Shown in pieces: positions 61,964 through 64,000 of a stretch of DNA of 64,000 nt (its first letter is position 1; every line of letters starts with the position of its first letter). The stretch comes from Blastocatellia bacterium. GTDB taxonomy: Bacteria > Acidobacteriota > Blastocatellia > HR10 > J050. Below the pieces are notes generated by a model. The model did not search any database, was not told the DNA's origin, and saw nothing but the letters and a program-made list of their open reading frames with translations. Where the stretch lies: NCBI GenBank assembly GCA_025054955.1, contig JANWZE010000152.1, forward strand, positions 1 to 64,000. Direction: 5' to 3'. The translations under genes were made by a program, and so were the position numbers.

Positions 61964-62700
61964 CACGTGAAGAAGTATTACAGTGGCTGAGAACGGAGCT
62001 TCCTCCTATGCTCCGCGAAGACCCGATGTTTCGGGCGCAAGTCATCGGTTTGCTTAGCGAGGCATTGGTCACCAAGGCCGAATTCACACAGATGCTGGAT
62101 GAATTGAGAGCCATGCGCCTTGAATCTGAACGACAGTTCGCCCAGGGTCATGCGCGCCACGATGCTCACGACCAACGCTTCGATCAGGTTGACCAACGCT
62201 TCGACCAGGTTGAGCAGCACCTGACCGCTCACGATCAACGCTTCGATCAGGTTGACCAACGTCTGTCCACTCATGATCAACTCTTGGAAGACTTGCGCGC
62301 AGAGGTCGCTAAAGTCGCTGTCAGTGTTGGAGCCCTAGGCGGGCGCATGGGCTGGAAGATGGAGGATGTCATTCGCAGGGTTATCGAACACTTCTCCGGT
62401 TTACGAAAATTGAAAGCCAAGCCGTTCACCATCATTGATGATACCGGCGAATGTTTTCAGTCCGGAGCGACTATTGAGTTCGATGCGCTTGTCACCAACG
62501 GTCGCAAGTTTCTCGTCGAAGTAAAAAGCTACGCCAAGCCGGGTGACGTCTGGGCATTCCATCGCAAAGCCCGATTCGCGGAGAAGAAGCTCAACGAAAC
62601 GTTCGACAAGGTGTTGATCGCGCCGGCTGCTTCGCAAGCGGCATTGGACTTAGCCAACGAGCTAGGCATCACTTGTTACACATTTAGTGTCGAGGGATAG
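61960..62700 (+). CDS. DUF3782-like protein with PD-(D/E)XK nuclease fold
   Basis: 246-aa protein. After a ~60-residue helical start, residues ~65-110 form a repetitive coiled coil (HDQRFDQVDQRFDQVEQHL and variants). The C-terminal domain has nuclease-type residues in TIEFDALVTNGRKFLVEVKSYAK (Asp, then ExK), followed by helices and a final beta strand (ITCYTFSVEG). This arrangement fits DUF3782/endonuclease-like proteins abundant in some bacteria and of unknown role. The start overlaps the YihY remnant's stop (ATGA). Confidence 0.78.
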   Translation: MTREEVLQWLRTELPPMLREDPMFRAQVIGLLSEALVTKAEFTQMLDELRAMRLESERQFAQGHARHDAHDQRFDQVDQRFDQVEQHLTAHDQRFDQVDQRLSTHDQLLEDLRAEVAKVAVSVGALGGRMGWKMEDVIRRVIEHFSGLRKLKAKPFTIIDDTGECFQSGATIEFDALVTNGRKFLVEVKSYAKPGDVWAFHRKARFAEKKLNETFDKVLIAPAASQAALDLANELGITCYTFSVEG

Positions 62701-62812
62701 CGCGGCAGCGACCGCTTGGCGAGCGACGGGACGCTGCCCGAACCGAGATGCAGGCAGATGACCTCAAGACCATTGAGAGTTTCTCGTTCTGCGCCTCGGC
62801 TGTGAGATTTCT

Positions 62813-62913
62813 AGAGCGATTTCCAATTGCCTTTAGCCTGGAGGCCCCGCATCGTGCGGGCGAGCGCACGCTGAAGTGTGCGCTCCCTGGGTAAACACAT
62901 TCCCAAATCGCTC
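62813..62913 (+). repeat. Dispersed palindromic repeat, copy C
   Basis: Starts AGAGCGATTTCCAATTGCCT and ends CCCAAATCGCTC. Inner dyads are CCCCGCATCGTGCGGG and GCGCACGCTGAAGTGTGCGC. It matches copies A and B. It lies in the 220-bp gap between two convergent genes and could act as a transcription stop. Confidence 0.88.
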
Positions 62914-62922
62914 GAATCAGCG

Positions 62923-64000
62923 TCATTCCATCGGCAATCTGCCCAGCGCGAGCTGCGCTCCCAGCATGGCTGCGTCGGTGACGGGCCTCTGGCAGGTGAA
63001 GTTCTGACAAACATAGGCTGTTGCCCGACCATCAATGGCGCTTCGATCCCTCAGTAAAGGAATCAACTCACCGACCAGTTCCTCATCATCAGGCTCCTTC
63101 AGCGCGACGATCTTATTTGGCAAAAACCTATCGAAGATGACGCGCAGTAACGCTTGCGTATCGGCAGCAGCCCGCCGTCCCACCACCGCGATTTCTTTTG
63201 GCGCTCCACAGTAAAAATCCAAAGCGCCGAGCAGATGCCCGAATGCGCTCGGAAATCGCCTGACCGACTCAATTGTTGCGCGCAGGATGCGTTCAGCACG
63301 CTGCCGATACTCCGGAACATCGAAGTACAGCGCCAATCGCAGTAAGACGTCAGCCGCCACCGAATTGCCGGACGGCGTCGCATTGTCGTAGAACTCCTTG
63401 GCCCGCGTGATCAACCGTTCATGATCGTGGCTGGTGAAATAAAAGCCCCCGGCCACGTCATCCCAGAACTGCTCAATCATGATGTCAGCCAAGCGCCGCG
63501 CTTCCTGCAGATACCGCAGCTCGAACGTGGCTTCATACAAGGCGAGCAATCCGTCAATCAGCAGCGCGTAATCCTCCAAGTAAGCGTTCAGTTTGCTGAT
63601 GCCATCGCGGTATGTTCGGAGCAACCGCCCATCACGCTGTAGATGCGTCAGTAGAAACTCAGCATTGGCGATGGCGACCTGCCGATAATCGTCACGGTTC
63701 AAGATGGCGGCCGCTTCGGCAAAACTTCTGAGCATCAGGCCATTCCAACAGGTGATGATCTTGTCATCACGCAGCGGTTTGATCCGTTGCTCACGATGCT
63801 CGAACAATTTCTTCCGCCCGCGTTCGATGACCTGGCGCAGCTCATCCTCGCTCAACCCTTCCAGTTTGGCGAGAACGCTCATTGGCCGCGGAACATTCAG
63901 AATGCTGTGGCCTTCCCAATTGCCCCATGTCGTCACGTCGAAATACTTGCACAACAGCGTTCCATCCGCCTCACCCAACACGCGCATGATTTCATCCGGC
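62923..64000 (-). CDS. YyaL/SSP411-type protein (DUF255), C-terminal part
   Basis: Incomplete: the frame runs off the window edge (PDEIMRVLGEADG is the first readable part). The portion seen (~358 aa) is the (alpha/alpha)6-barrel half: RIKPLRDDKIITCWNGLMLRSFAEAA, NAYLEDYALLIDGLLALYEAT, FYDNATPSGNSVAADVLLRLAL and a terminal YVCQNFTCQRPVTD. In complete members a thioredoxin-like domain precedes this part. The cellular role is not established. The stop lies ten bases beyond repeat copy C. Confidence 0.92.
   Translation of the reverse strand, partial: PDEIMRVLGEADGTLLCKYFDVTTWGNWEGHSILNVPRPMSVLAKLEGLSEDELRQVIERGRKKLFEHREQRIKPLRDDKIITCWNGLMLRSFAEAAAILNRDDYRQVAIANAEFLLTHLQRDGRLLRTYRDGISKLNAYLEDYALLIDGLLALYEATFELRYLQEARRLADIMIEQFWDDVAGGFYFTSHDHERLITRAKEFYDNATPSGNSVAADVLLRLALYFDVPEYRQRAERILRATIESVRRFPSAFGHLLGALDFYCGAPKEIAVVGRRAAADTQALLRVIFDRFLPNKIVALKEPDDEELVGELIPLLRDRSAIDGRATAYVCQNFTCQRPVTDAAMLGAQLALGRLPME

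Overview
The window looks like chromosomal DNA of a Gram-negative, menaquinone-using, free-living bacterium of about 55-57% GC. The mix of genes (periplasmic TPR/carboxypeptidase-regulatory proteins, a LolA-like protein, a symporter paired with a small DUF3311-like subunit, several AAA+ ATPases, long-form HisG, PurS/PurQ) suggests an Acidobacteriota-like lineage (Blastocatellia would fit). This placement comes from gene style only and was not tested by search.

Layout. 0.2-10.5 kb: secreted subtilase, panC-panB (pantothenate), a long-chain acyl-CoA ligase, a membrane HExxH protease, a MoeB/ThiF adenylyltransferase, a CPBP protease and a GT9-like glycosyltransferase. 10.6-20.5 kb: histidine operon hisG-D-C-B-H-A-F-I, interrupted between hisD and hisC by a restriction-modification module flanked by a perfect 25-bp direct repeat derived from the 3' end of hisD. 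20.7-26.3 kb: a winged-helix AAA+ ATPase, an aminotransferase, a pentaheme cytochrome c and purD. 26.4-29.9 kb: a three-gene operon of PspA (bacterial ESCRT-III family), a membrane coiled-coil protein and a two-domain AAA+ ATPase.

30.1-37.2 kb is an accessory region. It begins at two tandem tRNA-Arg genes (anticodons UCG and CCG) followed by degenerate copies resembling the tRNA 3' end. It then holds a secreted beta-helix/PKD protein with a WD40 array inserted in it, a decayed IS transposase, a dispersed palindromic repeat, and a small decayed integron: a truncated intI, a hicBA cassette whose hicA has an amber stop, a well-formed attC site and a second truncated cassette gene.

37.5-64 kb returns to housekeeping genes: a sodium:solute symporter pair, DinB-like protein, a protein-quality cluster (htpX, grpE, ClpC-type unfoldase), LolA-like protein, lysS, trmL, an AAA protein lacking its P-loop lysine, rsmI, a TonB-C protein, a second GT9 protein, a prepilin, a TPR protein, queC, menG, an M16 peptidase and an MBL-fold hydrolase. 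A purine operon follows (purB, an unknown coiled-coil gene, purS, purQ), then a YihY remnant, a DUF3782-like nuclease and the C-terminal part of a YyaL-type protein cut by the window edge.

Two repeat classes cut across the window: a ~100-bp palindromic element with AGCGATTT/AAATCGCT ends (three copies), and unrelated pairs of short direct repeats with a 61-73 bp period at gene 3' ends.
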